DNA of 64,000 nt from CAWFXC01 sp963819735 (GCA_963819735.1 CAWFXC010000002.1:124001-188000), one strand, 5' to 3'. Shown: positions 16,292-26,678, numbered from the stretch's first letter. Notes: generated from the sequence alone by a model not told the origin. Program-made: numbers and translations.

Positions 16292-19200
16292 TCACCCATG
16301 GGAGGCTTCCATCACCTTGACGTCGGTCTCTTCCTGCGACAGCCCGAGCCGCTCGGACTCGCGGATGACCGCGAGCACGCGGCGGTAGTCCTTCGGCATC
16401 ACCTTCACGAACGCCTCGACTTCGCTCTCCCACGCGTCGATCAACCGTTCGGCCACCTTCGAGCCGGTGACCTCGCGGTGACGTTCGACGGTGGAGCGCA
16501 GGAACTCGCGGTCGTCGTCGGCCAGCGGCTCGAGCTCGACCATCTCGTAGTTGACCAACGCGGGGAACGAATCGGTGGGGTCGTACACGTATGCGACACC
16601 GCCTGACATGCCGGCGGCGAAGTTGCGTCCGGTGGGGCCGAGCACGACGACCCGCCCTCCGGTCATGTACTCGCAGCCGTGGTCGCCGACACCCTCGACG
16701 ACCGCGGTGGCACCGGAGTTGCGCACGCAGAACCGTTCGCCCACGACCCCGCGGAAGAACGCCTCACCACCGGTGGCGCCGTAGAGCGCGACGTTGCCGG
16801 CGATGATGTTGTCTTCGGCCGCAAACTGCGCTTCCCGATCGGGGAACACCATGATCCGCCCGCCCGAGAGGCCCTTGCCCGCGTAGTCGTTGGCGTCGCC
16901 CTCGAGCCGCAGCGTGATGCCGCGCGGCACGAACGCGCCGAAGCTCTGGCCCGCCGAGCCGCGCAGGTGCACGCGGATGGTGTCGTCAGGGAGGCCGTCG
17001 CCACCCCACGCCCGCGTGACCGCGGAGCCGAGCATGGTGCCGACGGTGCGGTTGACGTTGCGAACGGGAACGTCGATGCGTACCCGCTCGCCCCGCTCGA
17101 TCGCGGGCTGCGCCTGCGCGATGAGCTGCTGGTCGAGCGCGAGCTCGAGGCCGTGGTCCTGCGACTTCGTGCAGGAGAGGTCCTGGCCTTCGTAAGGGTT
17201 GTCGGCGACCTCCAAGATGGGCGCGAGGTCGAGCCCGTGCGCCTTCCAGTGGTCGACCGCGGCGCGCGTGTCGAGCATCTCGGCGTGGCCGACGGCCTCG
17301 ACGATCGAGCGGAAGCCGAGCGCGGCGAGGTACTCACGCACCTCTTCGGCGATGAACTCGAAGAAGTTCACGACGAACTCGGGCTTGCCCGAGAACCGCT
17401 TGCGCAGCTCGGGGTTCTGGGTGGCGATGCCGACCGGGCAGGTGTCGAGGTGACAGACGCGCATCATCACGCAGCCGCTCACCACCAACGGCGCGGTGGC
17501 GAAGCCGAACTCCTCCGCCCCGAGGAGCGCGGCGATCACGACGTCGCGGCCGGTCTTGAGCTGGCCGTCGCACTGCACGACGATGCGGTCGCGCAGCCCG
17601 TTGCGCACGAGGGTCTGCTGCGTCTCGGCGATGCCGAGCTCCCACGGCGCGCCCGCGTGCTTGAGCGACGTGAGCGGAGCCGCGCCGGTGCCGCCGTCGT
17701 GGCCCGAGATGAGGACGACGTCGGAGTGCGCCTTGGCCACGCCGGCGGCGACCGTGCCCACCCCGACCTCGGCCACCAACTTCACGTGCACGCGCGCCGA
17801 CGGGTTCGCGTTCTTCAGGTCGTGGATGAGCTGCTTGATGTCTTCGATCGAATAGATGTCGTGGTGCGGCGGCGGGCTGATGAGGCCCACACCGGGCGTG
17901 GAGTGCCGAGTCTTGGCAATCCACGGATACACCTTCGGCCCCGGCAGCTGCCCGCCTTCACCGGGCTTGGCACCCTGCGCCATCTTGATCTGGAGGTCGT
18001 CGGCGTTGACCAGGTAGTTCGACGTGACGCCGAAGCGACCCGACGCGACCTGTTTGACCGCGGAGCGGCGCAGATCCCCGTTGGGATCGCGCACGAACCG
18101 GTCGACGTCTTCGCCGCCCTCGCCCGTGTTCGACTTCCCGCCGATGCGGTTCATCGCGATGGCGAGGTTCTCGTGCGCTTCCTTCGAGATCGAGCCGTAC
18201 GACATCGCGCCGGTGGCGAAGCGCTTCACGATCTCGCTCACCGGCTCGACCTCGTCGATCGGCACCGGTTCGCGCACGCTCTCGCGGAGCTCGAACAGGC
18301 CGCGCAACGTGGCGAGGCGCGTGGATTGCTCGTCGACGAGACGGGTGTAGTCCTTGAACACGTCGTAGCGGCCCGAGCGCGTCGAGTGCTGCAACTTGAA
18401 CACGGTGTCGGGGTTGAACAGGTGGTACTCGCCCTCGCGCCGCCACTGGTACTCGCCGCCGAGGTCGAGGTCGCGGTGGGCCCGCTCGTCGGGGCGCTCG
18501 GCGTAGGCGATCATGTGCCGACGGGCCACCTCTTCGGCGATCTCGTCGAGACCGATGCCACCGAGACGCGACACCGTGCCGGTGAAGTACTCGTCGACCA
18601 GCTCCTGGCTCAGCCCGATCGCCTCGAACACCTGGGCGCCGCAATAGGAGGCGACGGTGGAGATGCCCATCTTCGACATCACCTTGAGGACGCCCTTGCC
18701 CGCGGCCTTGATGTAGTTCTTGATCGCCTGCTTGACGTCCATCCCGCCGAGACCGTGCAGCTCGGCGGCGATGAGGTCCTCGATCGACTCGAACGCGAGG
18801 TAGGGGTTGATGGCGCCGGCGCCGAAGCCGACGAGCAACGCCATGTGGTGCACCTCGCGGGCGTCGCCCGCCTCCACCACGAGCCCGACGCGTGTGCGGG
18901 CCTTCTCGCGGATCAGGTGGTGGTGCACGGCCGACGTGAGGAGCAGCGACGGGATCGGCGCCCACTCGGCGTTGGAGTCGCGATCGGAGAGCACCAGGAT
19001 CCGCTTGCCCTCGGCGATGGCGAGCGACGCCTCGCTGCGCACACGGTCGAGCGCTTCGCGCAAAGCGCGCCCCCCGCCCGCGACCTGGTAGAGACCCGAC
19101 AGGACGTGGGCGGCGAACTCGGGGCGGTCGCCGTCGCGATCGATGTAGATGAGCTTGGCCAGCTCGTCGTTGTCGATGATCGGGAACGGCAGCTCGATCT

Positions 19201-20935
19201 GCACGCACGACTGTGGGCCGGGCTCGAGCAGGTTGGCCTCGGAGCCGATGGTGGTCGACAGCGACGTGACCAGCTCTTCGCGGATGGCGTCGAGCGGCGG
19301 GTTGGTGACCTGGGCGAAGAGCTGTTGGAAGTAGTCGAACAGGATGCGCGAGCGTTCCGACAACACGGCGATCGGGGTGTCGGTGCCCATCGACCCGAGG
19401 GCTTCTCCCCCGGTGCGCGCCATCGGCGCCACCAGGAGCTTGAGCTCCTCGTGCGTGTAGCCGAACGTCTCCTGGCGCCGCAGCACCGACTCGTGGCTCG
19501 GCACGACGTGCACGCGGTCGGGCAGCGCGTGCAGGTGCACGAGGCCGGCGTCGAGCCACTCCGCGTAGGGAAGCTCGGCCGCCAACGCGGTCTTGATCTC
19601 GTGGTCGTCGACGATGCGGCCCTTGGCGGTGTCGACGAGGAACATGCGGCCGGGCTGGAGCCGACCCTTCATCACGACGCGCGCGGGATCGACCGCGACC
19701 ACGCCCGCCTCGCTCGCCATGATCACGCGGTCGTCGTCGGTGACCCAGTAGCGGCTCGGACGCAGCCCGTTGCGGTCGAGGACGGCACCGACGACGGTGC
19801 CGTCGGTGAACGTGATCGACGCGGGGCCGTCCCACGGCTCCATGAGCGACGCGTGGTAGCGGTAGAACGCTCGCTCCGACGCAGGCATGGTGGCGTGGTT
19901 CTCCCACGCCTCAGGGATCATCATGAGCGCGGCGTGCCAGATCGGCCGGCCCGCGAGGTGCAGGAGCTCGAGGCACTCGTCGAAGGTGGCGGTGTCGGAG
20001 GCGCCGGGCGTGACGATCGGGAAGGCGCGCTCGAGCCCCGGGATGTGCGGGGTCGACATGAGCGACTCGCGGGCGCGCATCCAGTTGCGGTTGCCGGGCA
20101 CGGTGTTGATCTCGCCGTTGTGCGCGAGGTAGCGGTACGGGTGCGCGAGCGGCCACGACGGGAACGTGTTGGTGGAGAAGCGGCTGTGCACCAGCGCGAG
20201 GGCCGACTCGACGCGCTCGTCGGCGAGGTCGGGGAAGAACTCGCTGAGCTGCGGAGTGGTGAGCATGCCCTTGTAGACGACGGTGCGGCTCGAGAGCGAC
20301 GGGAAGTAGACCTCGAGCCCTTCGGCCGCGAGCTCGTGTTCGCAGCGCTTGCGCACGACGAACAGCTTGCGGTCGAGGTCGATGCCGGTGGCGCCGTCGG
20401 GATCGTCGACGAACAGGTGGCGGAAGCTCGGGATCACGCCGAGCGCGGTGGGGCCGATCATCGACGAGTTGACGGGGACCTCGCGCCAACCCACGACGCG
20501 CAGGCCCTCCTCCGCGGTGATGGTGTCGATCCGGGCCATCGCCTTGCCGGCAGCTTCGGCGTCGAGCGGGAGGAACGCCATCCCCACGCCGTACGCCCCG
20601 GCGGGGGGAAGCGGGAACCCGACCACGGCCCGCAGGAAGGTGTCGGGGACCTGGATCAGGATCCCGGCGCCGTCGCCGGTGTTGATCTCGGCGCCCGACG
20701 CCCCGCGGTGGTCGAGGTTGCACAACGCATCGAGGGCGTCGGCCACGATCCCCCGGCTCCGGCGCCCTTTGATGTCGACGACGAACGCGACGCCGCACGA
20801 GTCGTGCTCGAAGCGCGGGTCGTAGAGCCCGAACGCATCGGGCACCGCGCTGTGGGGCAGTCGTCGGTTGGCGGACCCATCCTCGGATCCACTGCTGGAT
20901 CCGATGGGCGCGTTGGCGGCCACGAACTTCGTCAT
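16292..20935 (-). CDS. gltB: Glutamate synthase (NADPH) large subunit
   Basis: A full-length 1547-residue protein. The N-terminal glutamine amidotransferase nucleophile is Cys47 in FEHDSCGVAF, so a propeptide of 46 residues must be removed. A central domain, an FMN-binding synthase barrel (HDGGTGAAPLTSLKHAGAPW) and a C-terminal beta-helix (GSAGQSFGAFVPRG) follow. The [3Fe-4S] ligands are in CVMMRVCHLDTCPVG. It hydrolyses glutamine, channels ammonia and reductively aminates 2-oxoglutarate with electrons from GltD. This is central nitrogen assimilation. Confidence 0.96.
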   Translation of the reverse strand: MTKFVAANAPIGSSSGSEDGSANRRLPHSAVPDAFGLYDPRFEHDSCGVAFVVDIKGRRSRGIVADALDALCNLDHRGASGAEINTGDGAGILIQVPDTFLRAVVGFPLPPAGAYGVGMAFLPLDAEAAGKAMARIDTITAEEGLRVVGWREVPVNSSMIGPTALGVIPSFRHLFVDDPDGATGIDLDRKLFVVRKRCEHELAAEGLEVYFPSLSSRTVVYKGMLTTPQLSEFFPDLADERVESALALVHSRFSTNTFPSWPLAHPYRYLAHNGEINTVPGNRNWMRARESLMSTPHIPGLERAFPIVTPGASDTATFDECLELLHLAGRPIWHAALMMIPEAWENHATMPASERAFYRYHASLMEPWDGPASITFTDGTVVGAVLDRNGLRPSRYWVTDDDRVIMASEAGVVAVDPARVVMKGRLQPGRMFLVDTAKGRIVDDHEIKTALAAELPYAEWLDAGLVHLHALPDRVHVVPSHESVLRRQETFGYTHEELKLLVAPMARTGGEALGSMGTDTPIAVLSERSRILFDYFQQLFAQVTNPPLDAIREELVTSLSTTIGSEANLLEPGPQSCVQIELPFPIIDNDELAKLIYIDRDGDRPEFAAHVLSGLYQVAGGGRALREALDRVRSEASLAIAEGKRILVLSDRDSNAEWAPIPSLLLTSAVHHHLIREKARTRVGLVVEAGDAREVHHMALLVGFGAGAINPYLAFESIEDLIAAELHGLGGMDVKQAIKNYIKAAGKGVLKVMSKMGISTVASYCGAQVFEAIGLSQELVDEYFTGTVSRLGGIGLDEIAEEVARRHMIAYAERPDERAHRDLDLGGEYQWRREGEYHLFNPDTVFKLQHSTRSGRYDVFKDYTRLVDEQSTRLATLRGLFELRESVREPVPIDEVEPVSEIVKRFATGAMSYGSISKEAHENLAIAMNRIGGKSNTGEGGEDVDRFVRDPNGDLRRSAVKQVASGRFGVTSNYLVNADDLQIKMAQGAKPGEGGQLPGPKVYPWIAKTRHSTPGVGLISPPPHHDIYSIEDIKQLIHDLKNANPSARVHVKLVAEVGVGTVAAGVAKAHSDVVLISGHDGGTGAAPLTSLKHAGAPWELGIAETQQTLVRNGLRDRIVVQCDGQLKTGRDVVIAALLGAEEFGFATAPLVVSGCVMMRVCHLDTCPVGIATQNPELRKRFSGKPEFVVNFFEFIAEEVREYLAALGFRSIVEAVGHAEMLDTRAAVDHWKAHGLDLAPILEVADNPYEGQDLSCTKSQDHGLELALDQQLIAQAQPAIERGERVRIDVPVRNVNRTVGTMLGSAVTRAWGGDGLPDDTIRVHLRGSAGQSFGAFVPRGITLRLEGDANDYAGKGLSGGRIMVFPDREAQFAAEDNIIAGNVALYGATGGEAFFRGVVGERFCVRNSGATAVVEGVGDHGCEYMTGGRVVVLGPTGRNFAAGMSGGVAYVYDPTDSFPALVNYEMVELEPLADDDREFLRSTVERHREVTGSKVAERLIDAWESEVEAFVKVMPKDYRRVLAVIRESERLGLSQEETDVKVMEASHG

Positions 20936-21059
20936 CTCACATCCACGCAGGGACTTCTACCTGGTGAACCCGCTTCCGGGCTCACTGTGCGAAGTCCACG
21001 GACAGCACTGACCGGTGGACGCAGAGGGACGACGTTGGCCCGGCTGCGGTCGGGACAGA
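20936..21059. promoter_or_regulatory. gltBD leader / intergenic region
   Basis: 124 bp between the upstream permease stop and the gltB start. It contains a small hairpin cccg-cttc-cggg and an imperfect inverted repeat gtccac/gtggac (20994-21020). It may end permease transcription and carry the gltB promoter. I cannot assign promoter boxes. Confidence 0.35.
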
Positions 21060-22307
21060 TTAGCCGGTCACGCTGAGCGTCAGCCATAACATCAGCGTCG
21101 CCAGCACCAGCGCGATCGGGGTCGTGAGCAGCGCCAACCGGAAGAACGCGCGGCGACTCGGCTCGACGCCCTCGGCCCGCACCACCCGCCGCCAGAGCAG
21201 GGTGGCCAGCGACCCGGTGTACGTGAGGTTGGGTCCGACGTTGACCCCGATCAGCATGGCCAGCAACTGGCCGGTGGCGCCCGGCGCGATCACCGAGGTG
21301 AACACCAGCGTGGCGGGCACGTTGTTCACCAGGTTGGCCAGCAGCGCGGCCAGGGCCGTCATCGCCAGCAGGGCGAGGAGGCTGTCGCCGTGAGGGAGCA
21401 CGTCGCGGGCGGCGTCGCCGAGACCGTGCTCGACCGCGGCGTCGACCACCACCGCCAGGCCGAAGACGAAGAGGAGGAAGAGGGGCGCGGTGGCAGTCAC
21501 GAGGGGCAGCGGGCGGGCCCGGCGGCAGAGGAGGGCGACGGCGGCCACCACCACCGCCCCCGCGACCGCGACCCACGCCGGTTCGATGCCCGCCGCCGAC
21601 CCCACGAAGAACGCCACCATCAGGACGCCGAGCGCCCACAGCACGAACCGGGCGAACCCGTCGAGGGGGACGGCGGGGGTGGAGGCGAGGCCGTCGCCGT
21701 CGGGCGCGAGGGGGCCGTCGTGCTCGCCGCGCACCATCACCGTCACCACCACCCCGGCAGCGGCGACGGTGGGCAGCGCCATCCGGAGGGCGAAGCCGCC
21801 GAAGGTCAGGCCGGTCGCCGAGAACACGAGCAGGTTGGTGAGGTTGGAGACGGGCAGGAGGCTCGACGAGGCGTTGGCCAACTGGGCGGTGGCGAGCAGG
21901 GGCCGTTCGGACCGGGCGTGACGGGCGCGCACGACAGTGATCACCACCGGGGTGAACAGCACCGCGGTGGCGTCGAGGCTCATGAGCACGGTGACGGCGA
22001 TGGCGGCGGCCGACACCACGAGGAGCAACCGGCGCGGCGAGGTGCCCGAGCGGCGGGCGATGAGCGCGCCGACCGCGTCGAACAGACCGGCGTCGTGCGC
22101 GATCTCGGCGAGGACGAACACAGCGGCGAGGAACGCGAGGGTGGGACCGAGCCGATCGAGGGTGTCGCCCACCTGATCGAGGCTGACGAGGCCGACGGCG
22201 ACGACCAGCACCGCGGCGGGCACGGTGACGAGCGCGTCGGGCAACTTGCCCCAGGCGACGAGCACGAGCACGAGGCCGAGCACGACCATGCTGCCCGCGG
22301 TTGCCAC
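21060..22307 (-). CDS. ArsB/SLC13-type anion permease
   Basis: A 415-residue membrane protein with about 11 hydrophobic helices in two similar halves. Signature stretches are MSLDATAVLFTPVV in the first half, and NLVNNVPATLVFTS and IGVNVGPNLTYTGSLATLLW in the second. These are the re-entrant 'N(N)xPxT' and 'GxNxGP' motifs of the ion transporter superfamily (ArsB, NhaD, CitMHS, SLC13). No arsR or arsC lies nearby, so the substrate is open. GTG 22307 starts the frame; ATG 22289 is an alternative. Confidence 0.8.
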   Translation of the reverse strand: MATAGSMVVLGLVLVLVAWGKLPDALVTVPAAVLVVAVGLVSLDQVGDTLDRLGPTLAFLAAVFVLAEIAHDAGLFDAVGALIARRSGTSPRRLLLVVSAAAIAVTVLMSLDATAVLFTPVVITVVRARHARSERPLLATAQLANASSSLLPVSNLTNLLVFSATGLTFGGFALRMALPTVAAAGVVVTVMVRGEHDGPLAPDGDGLASTPAVPLDGFARFVLWALGVLMVAFFVGSAAGIEPAWVAVAGAVVVAAVALLCRRARPLPLVTATAPLFLLFVFGLAVVVDAAVEHGLGDAARDVLPHGDSLLALLAMTALAALLANLVNNVPATLVFTSVIAPGATGQLLAMLIGVNVGPNLTYTGSLATLLWRRVVRAEGVEPSRRAFFRLALLTTPIALVLATLMLWLTLSVTG

Positions 22308-22360
22308 GGGCGTGTTCTACCCAAAGAACGCGTGCGGGACGGACTTGCTAGACAGACGCC

Positions 22361-23548
22361 ATGGCCGACGATTCGGGACACCGCGACGACGGCCACGACG
22401 GCGATGGTGATGGTGAGGTCGTGGCGGTGCTCGGCGGCGGGCAACTCGGCTGGATGCTCGGATTGGCGGGCATCCCGCTCGGCCTGCGGTTCCGGTTCCT
22501 CGACCCGGTGCCGGAAGCGCCGGCGGGGGCGGTCGGTGTGCTGGTGGTCGGAGGACTCGGCGACGAAGCCGCGCTGACCGAGGTGGCCGACGGCGCGGTG
22601 GTCGTCACCTACGAGTGGGAGGGGGTCCCCGCCGACGCGGCCCGCTTCCTCGACCGGCCGGTGCGACCGGTGCGGCCGGGAGCGCGGTCGCTCGAGGTGG
22701 CCCAGGACCGCCTGGTGGAGAAGGAGACGTTCCGCCGCCTCGGCATCGGGACCCCCGCGTTCGCGGCGGTGGATTCCCGTGGCGCGGGCGCCGGTGGCCT
22801 TGATGACGCCATCGCCGCGGTGGGAGGACTCCCGGCCGTGCTCAAGACCCGGCGCGGGGGCTACGACGGGAAGGGTCAGGCGGTCCTGCGCACCACCGCC
22901 GACGTCGACGCGGGCTGGGCCGAGCTCGGAGGAGGGCCCGAATCGAGTCCGGTGCCCCTGATCCTCGAAGCACTCGTGCCGTTCGACCGCGAGCTGTCGG
23001 TGCTGGCGGTGCGGGGCACCGACGGCGCGGTCGCGTGCTGGCCGCTGGTCGAGAACCACCACGAAGCCGGAATGCTGCGCATCTCGCGCGCACCGGCACC
23101 CGGGCTCGACTCGGGGTTGCAGGCGCGCGGCGAGGAGATTGCCCAGCGCCTCCTCACCGACCTCGACCACGTGGGCGTGCTCGCAGTCGAGCTGTTCGAC
23201 GTCGGCGGTGAGCTGCTCGCCAACGAGATCGCACCTCGTGTCCACAACTCGGGCCACTGGACCATCGAGGGCGCCGAGACCAGCCAGTTCGAGAACCACC
23301 TGCGCGCCGTCCTCGGGCGTCCGCTCGGGTCGACCGCCGCGCGCGGCGAGAGCGCGATGGTGAACTGCATCGGCGAGCTCCCCGATCGCGACGTCGTGCT
23401 CGCGGTTCCGGGCGCGCACTTCCACGACTACGGGAAGGCGGCCCGCCCCGGACGCAAGCTCGGCCACGTGACCGTGACCGCGGCGACGCCCGCCGAGCTC
23501 ACCGCGCGCCTGGCGCGACTGACCGTCGCCCTCAGCTCGACGAGTTAG
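22361..23548 (+). CDS. purK: 5-(carboxyamino)imidazole ribonucleotide synthase
   Basis: A 395-residue ATP-grasp enzyme of de novo purine synthesis that makes N5-CAIR from AIR, bicarbonate and ATP. Visible landmarks are VVAVLGGGQLGWMLGLAG, VVTYEWEGVP, LKTRRGGYDGKGQAVL (the ATP-grasp glycine loop), ENHHEAGMLRISRAPAP, and VELFDVGGELLANEIAPRVHNSGHWT (the metal-binding Glu and Asn). The His/Asp/Gly-rich N terminus (residues 2-18) is an extension. No purE is present in the window. It is divergent from the permease, with 53 bp between the starts. Confidence 0.93.
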   Translation: MADDSGHRDDGHDGDGDGEVVAVLGGGQLGWMLGLAGIPLGLRFRFLDPVPEAPAGAVGVLVVGGLGDEAALTEVADGAVVVTYEWEGVPADAARFLDRPVRPVRPGARSLEVAQDRLVEKETFRRLGIGTPAFAAVDSRGAGAGGLDDAIAAVGGLPAVLKTRRGGYDGKGQAVLRTTADVDAGWAELGGGPESSPVPLILEALVPFDRELSVLAVRGTDGAVACWPLVENHHEAGMLRISRAPAPGLDSGLQARGEEIAQRLLTDLDHVGVLAVELFDVGGELLANEIAPRVHNSGHWTIEGAETSQFENHLRAVLGRPLGSTAARGESAMVNCIGELPDRDVVLAVPGAHFHDYGKAARPGRKLGHVTVTAATPAELTARLARLTVALSSTS

Positions 23549-23557
23549 TTCGAGGCG

Positions 23558-24727
23558 TCAGTTCGCGGGCTCACCCGGACCGGCCGCCTGCCTGACCGCG
23601 CCGGCGGCGGCGAGGCCGGCGATCTCGTCGGCGGTGAAGCCCCAGTCGGCGAGCACCGCGTCGGTGTCGTGACCGGGCGAGGGCGCGGGGCCCTGAATCG
23701 TGGGCGGGGTGCGCGAGAACCGCGGCGCGGGCGCGGGCTGGTCCATGCCGTCGTGCTGCACGACGATCTTCCGCGCCACGACGTGCGGGTGCGCGAGGGC
23801 TTCGCTCATCGGCAGCACCGGAGCGAAGCACACGTCGGTGCCCTCGAGCAGCTCGGTCCACTCGGCGCGCGTCTTCGTCTGGAACACCTCGGTGAGCCGC
23901 GCCCGCAGGCGCGGCCATCCCGACCGATCCATCTGCGGGCCGAAGTCCTCGTCGGCGAGTCCGGTGCGCGCCAACAGCTCGGCGTAGAACTGCGGTTCGA
24001 TCGACCCGATCGACACCCACTCGCCGTCGGCGGTCTCGTAGACGTCGTAGAACGGCGCGCCGGTGTCGAGCAGGTTCACGCCGCGGCGCTCGTCGAACAC
24101 ACCCATGCCGCGCATGCCCCAGATCGCGCCCATGAGATACGCGGCGCCGTCGATCATCGCCGCGTCGACCACCTGTCCCTGCCCCGACGCGCGCGCCTGG
24201 AGGATGCCGCACACGACACCGAAGGCGAGGAACATGCCGCCCCCGCCGTAGTCGCCGACCAGGTTGATGGGCGGTGTCGGCGGTTGGTCGACGCGGCCGA
24301 AGTGCGCGAGCGCGCCCGCCAACGCGATGTAGTTGAGGTCGTGGCCGGCGGCGTGCGCGAGTGGCCCGTCCTGCCCCCAGCCCGTCATCCGGCCGTAGAC
24401 GAGACGCGGGTTGCGGGCGAGGCACACGTCGGGGCCCACCCCGAGCCGTTCGGTGACCCCGGGGCGGAAGCCCTCGATGAGCGCGTCCGCCTGCTCCACC
24501 AGCCGCAGCACGCACTCGACGCCGTCGGGGTGCTTGAGGTCGACGCCGACCGCGCGCCGGCCGCGCCCGTCGACCACGAACCCGCTCGGGCGGTGCGAGC
24601 GATCGACCAACTCCGCCCGCTCGATCCGCACGACCTCGGCGCCCATGTCGGACAGGAGCGTGCCTGCGAACGGACCGGGCCCGATGCCGGTCAGCTCGAT
24701 CACCTTCACACCCTCGAGCGGACCCAC
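23558..24727 (-). CDS. Alpha-methylacyl-CoA racemase / family III CoA-transferase
   Basis: A 389-residue CaiB/BaiF fold protein. The catalytic residues known from the Mycobacterium racemase MCR are all present at the expected offsets: His129 (AAGHDLNYIALAG), Asp159 (NLVGDYGGGG) and Glu244 (GSIEPQFYAELL). This points to epimerisation of 2-methylacyl-CoA esters in branched-chain fatty acid or sterol breakdown rather than CoA transfer. The gene is convergent with purK, 9 bp between stops. Confidence 0.9.
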   Translation of the reverse strand: MGPLEGVKVIELTGIGPGPFAGTLLSDMGAEVVRIERAELVDRSHRPSGFVVDGRGRRAVGVDLKHPDGVECVLRLVEQADALIEGFRPGVTERLGVGPDVCLARNPRLVYGRMTGWGQDGPLAHAAGHDLNYIALAGALAHFGRVDQPPTPPINLVGDYGGGGMFLAFGVVCGILQARASGQGQVVDAAMIDGAAYLMGAIWGMRGMGVFDERRGVNLLDTGAPFYDVYETADGEWVSIGSIEPQFYAELLARTGLADEDFGPQMDRSGWPRLRARLTEVFQTKTRAEWTELLEGTDVCFAPVLPMSEALAHPHVVARKIVVQHDGMDQPAPAPRFSRTPPTIQGPAPSPGHDTDAVLADWGFTADEIAGLAAAGAVRQAAGPGEPAN

Positions 24728-24760
24728 TGCTCCTCCGCTTCTCGCTCATGTTCACGTTCA

Positions 24761-24789
24761 CGCCGCGTCGTGCGGCACTGTACGCGGCG
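24761..24789 (-). terminator. Possible hairpin downstream of the DUF2207 gene
   Basis: Arms cgccgcg (24761-24767) and cgcggcg (24783-24789) around a 15-nt loop, 39 bp past the DUF2207 stop. It also lies within the region that must promote the racemase gene, so its role is uncertain. Confidence 0.3.
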
Positions 24790-24827
24790 CCACGCCGGCG
24801 AAACGCTCCCTGCACAGGAACTGCGCG

Positions 24828-26678
24828 TTACCAGGAACCGCCACCGCCTCCGCCGCCACCGCCGCCCGAGAACCCGCCGCCGCTGAACCCGCTCGCGCCG
24901 CTCGACGACGGCGCCGACGTGAGTGTGCCCGTGCTGGTCACCGCGAAGCCGTCGATCGCGCTCGAGAACATCGCGTAGTCGAAGGCGTGCTGCGAGACGT
25001 ACCACCCCGACGTGTCGGGTGGCTCGTCCCCGAGATCGGCAAACGTCCGCGCCCACTTCTTCGTCGCACCGAACACGACCGCGTACGGCAGGTACTCCGA
25101 GAACAGGTTTCGCTTCTCGGCGAACTCGGCGCGGCGCTTCTCCGACTCGTCGATGAAGCGTTTGAACCCGTCGGCATGACGCAGCACGGCGTAGCCCTTG
25201 GCCGTACGCCGCGGCATCCACCGCGCCGCGACGATCAGCACCAGCCCGGCGACGATCACGGGCACCCCGATGAGCCCCGCGTGCGTCGTCTTCGCCAGCA
25301 GCACGGTGAGGCCGATGCCGGCCAGCAGCACCAGTACACCGATGGCGACGAATCCGCGCTTCATGCTGCCTGGACGCCGCGAGAACCAGCCCTTCTCCAT
25401 CGCGTCGTCGATCAACTGCTTCTGCACGCTCTGCATGCGCGTCGCGAACTTGTCGTGCAGGTCGGAGAGCAGCACCTCGTTGCCGTCGCGGAAGAGGCCG
25501 TCGTACAGCGTGCGCTCGTAACGGTGCAGCGGGTCGGTCTTGTCGAGCTTGGTGAGCTTCCAGTCGTGCTTGCGCTGGTACCAGGCCTTGTCGACCTCCT
25601 CGATCTTGAGGTAGCCGCGCACGGCGAGGTCGATGATGGTGGCGGTCACGTCGAGCGGGTTGGCCACGAAGTCGATCAGCGTGCCGATCTGACCGGGGCG
25701 CAGATCGTCGGGCGGCGTGAACTCGACGGGCGTCTCCGCTTCGTGCAGCGGCGCGCGCACCTCGGGGCTGCCGTCGGACCCGAACGCCGCGTCGACGGCC
25801 GAGCCCGCGTAGCGCCGGTCGCGACCGAAGCGCCAGACGAGGAACACCACCACGCCGATGAGCAGCGCGAGCATCCCCCCGGAGATGCCGCCGGTCGCGG
25901 GGGTGACCCGGAAGGCCGACGCGAAGTTGAACCGCTCCTCGAGGATCGGCGCGGGCTCGGGCGACACCGCGCCCTTCGGCAGCGCGACGGTGAACGTCAT
26001 GTTCTCGTACGGTCCGAGCGACGCCTTGGCGAACGTCGCGGTGTCGCCCGACGCCGACGCACTGTCGCACGGCAGGTTGGAGCCGAACGGACCCGAGGTG
26101 CAGTTCACCTGCGTGATCGCAGCCGGAGGGTGCACGACCGCGGTCGCGTGCTGGATCGGTACCGGCCAGTCGGTCCCTTCCGCGTTCCACACCAGCTCGT
26201 CGTGATCGGCGAACGCGTTCATCGCGCCCTTCACGCGATACGTGATGTCGTAGGTGTGGGCGCCGCTGATCGTGCGATCCGGGTCGCCGATCTTGATCGT
26301 CTGGTTGTCGCCGTCGGAGTCGACCGTGTACTGCGCGGGCGTGTCCGGCGACGCGGTCACCGACACGACGGTCAGCGGGTAGACGCGGTCGTAGTTCGCG
26401 GTGCCGGAGTTCTCCGTCCGCACCGGAATGACGCGGATGATCCCGTGGTGCGGGACGACGCCGAAGTCGTAGTTGATCGTCTCGTGCACGAGGATCGTGC
26501 CGTCGCCCGCGATGGTGACGTCGGTCGCGTAGCTCGTGATCTGCTCGGACGCGGCCTGGGCCCCGGCCGGCGCGGCCAACAGCCCGACCAACAGCGCGAG
26601 CGCGGCGAGCGCGCACCCGACGAGCACAGCAACGGTGCGCGCAATCGGGAGTGCCGCGGCCGGCCTGCGCGCGCGCAT
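24828..26678 (-). CDS. DUF2207 membrane protein with a Gly-rich tail
   Basis: A 616-residue protein starting at ATG 26678. A signal peptide (LVGCALAALALLVGLLAAPAG AQA) precedes an extracytoplasmic beta domain with ITSYATDVTIAGDGTILVHE, typical of DUF2207. A TM helix (MLALLIGVVVFLVWRFG) follows, then a cytoplasmic helical part, two more TM helices (GFVAIGVLVLLAGIGLTVLL; LIGVPVIVAGLVLIVAA) and a C terminus ending in SGGGFSGGG and a glycine run. The family function is unknown. It is divergent from the NarL-type regulator, with 51 bp between starts, so the two promoters must overlap. Confidence 0.82.
   Translation of the reverse strand: MRARRPAAALPIARTVAVLVGCALAALALLVGLLAAPAGAQAASEQITSYATDVTIAGDGTILVHETINYDFGVVPHHGIIRVIPVRTENSGTANYDRVYPLTVVSVTASPDTPAQYTVDSDGDNQTIKIGDPDRTISGAHTYDITYRVKGAMNAFADHDELVWNAEGTDWPVPIQHATAVVHPPAAITQVNCTSGPFGSNLPCDSASASGDTATFAKASLGPYENMTFTVALPKGAVSPEPAPILEERFNFASAFRVTPATGGISGGMLALLIGVVVFLVWRFGRDRRYAGSAVDAAFGSDGSPEVRAPLHEAETPVEFTPPDDLRPGQIGTLIDFVANPLDVTATIIDLAVRGYLKIEEVDKAWYQRKHDWKLTKLDKTDPLHRYERTLYDGLFRDGNEVLLSDLHDKFATRMQSVQKQLIDDAMEKGWFSRRPGSMKRGFVAIGVLVLLAGIGLTVLLAKTTHAGLIGVPVIVAGLVLIVAARWMPRRTAKGYAVLRHADGFKRFIDESEKRRAEFAEKRNLFSEYLPYAVVFGATKKWARTFADLGDEPPDTSGWYVSQHAFDYAMFSSAIDGFAVTSTGTLTSAPSSSGASGFSGGGFSGGGGGGGGGGSW

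Noticed and set aside
16679..21076. A 1465-codon open frame on the + strand
   Set aside because: It is the antisense of gltB/gltD, a product of very high GC content and strong third-position bias. The sequence is Arg/Gly/Asp-rich without any domain.
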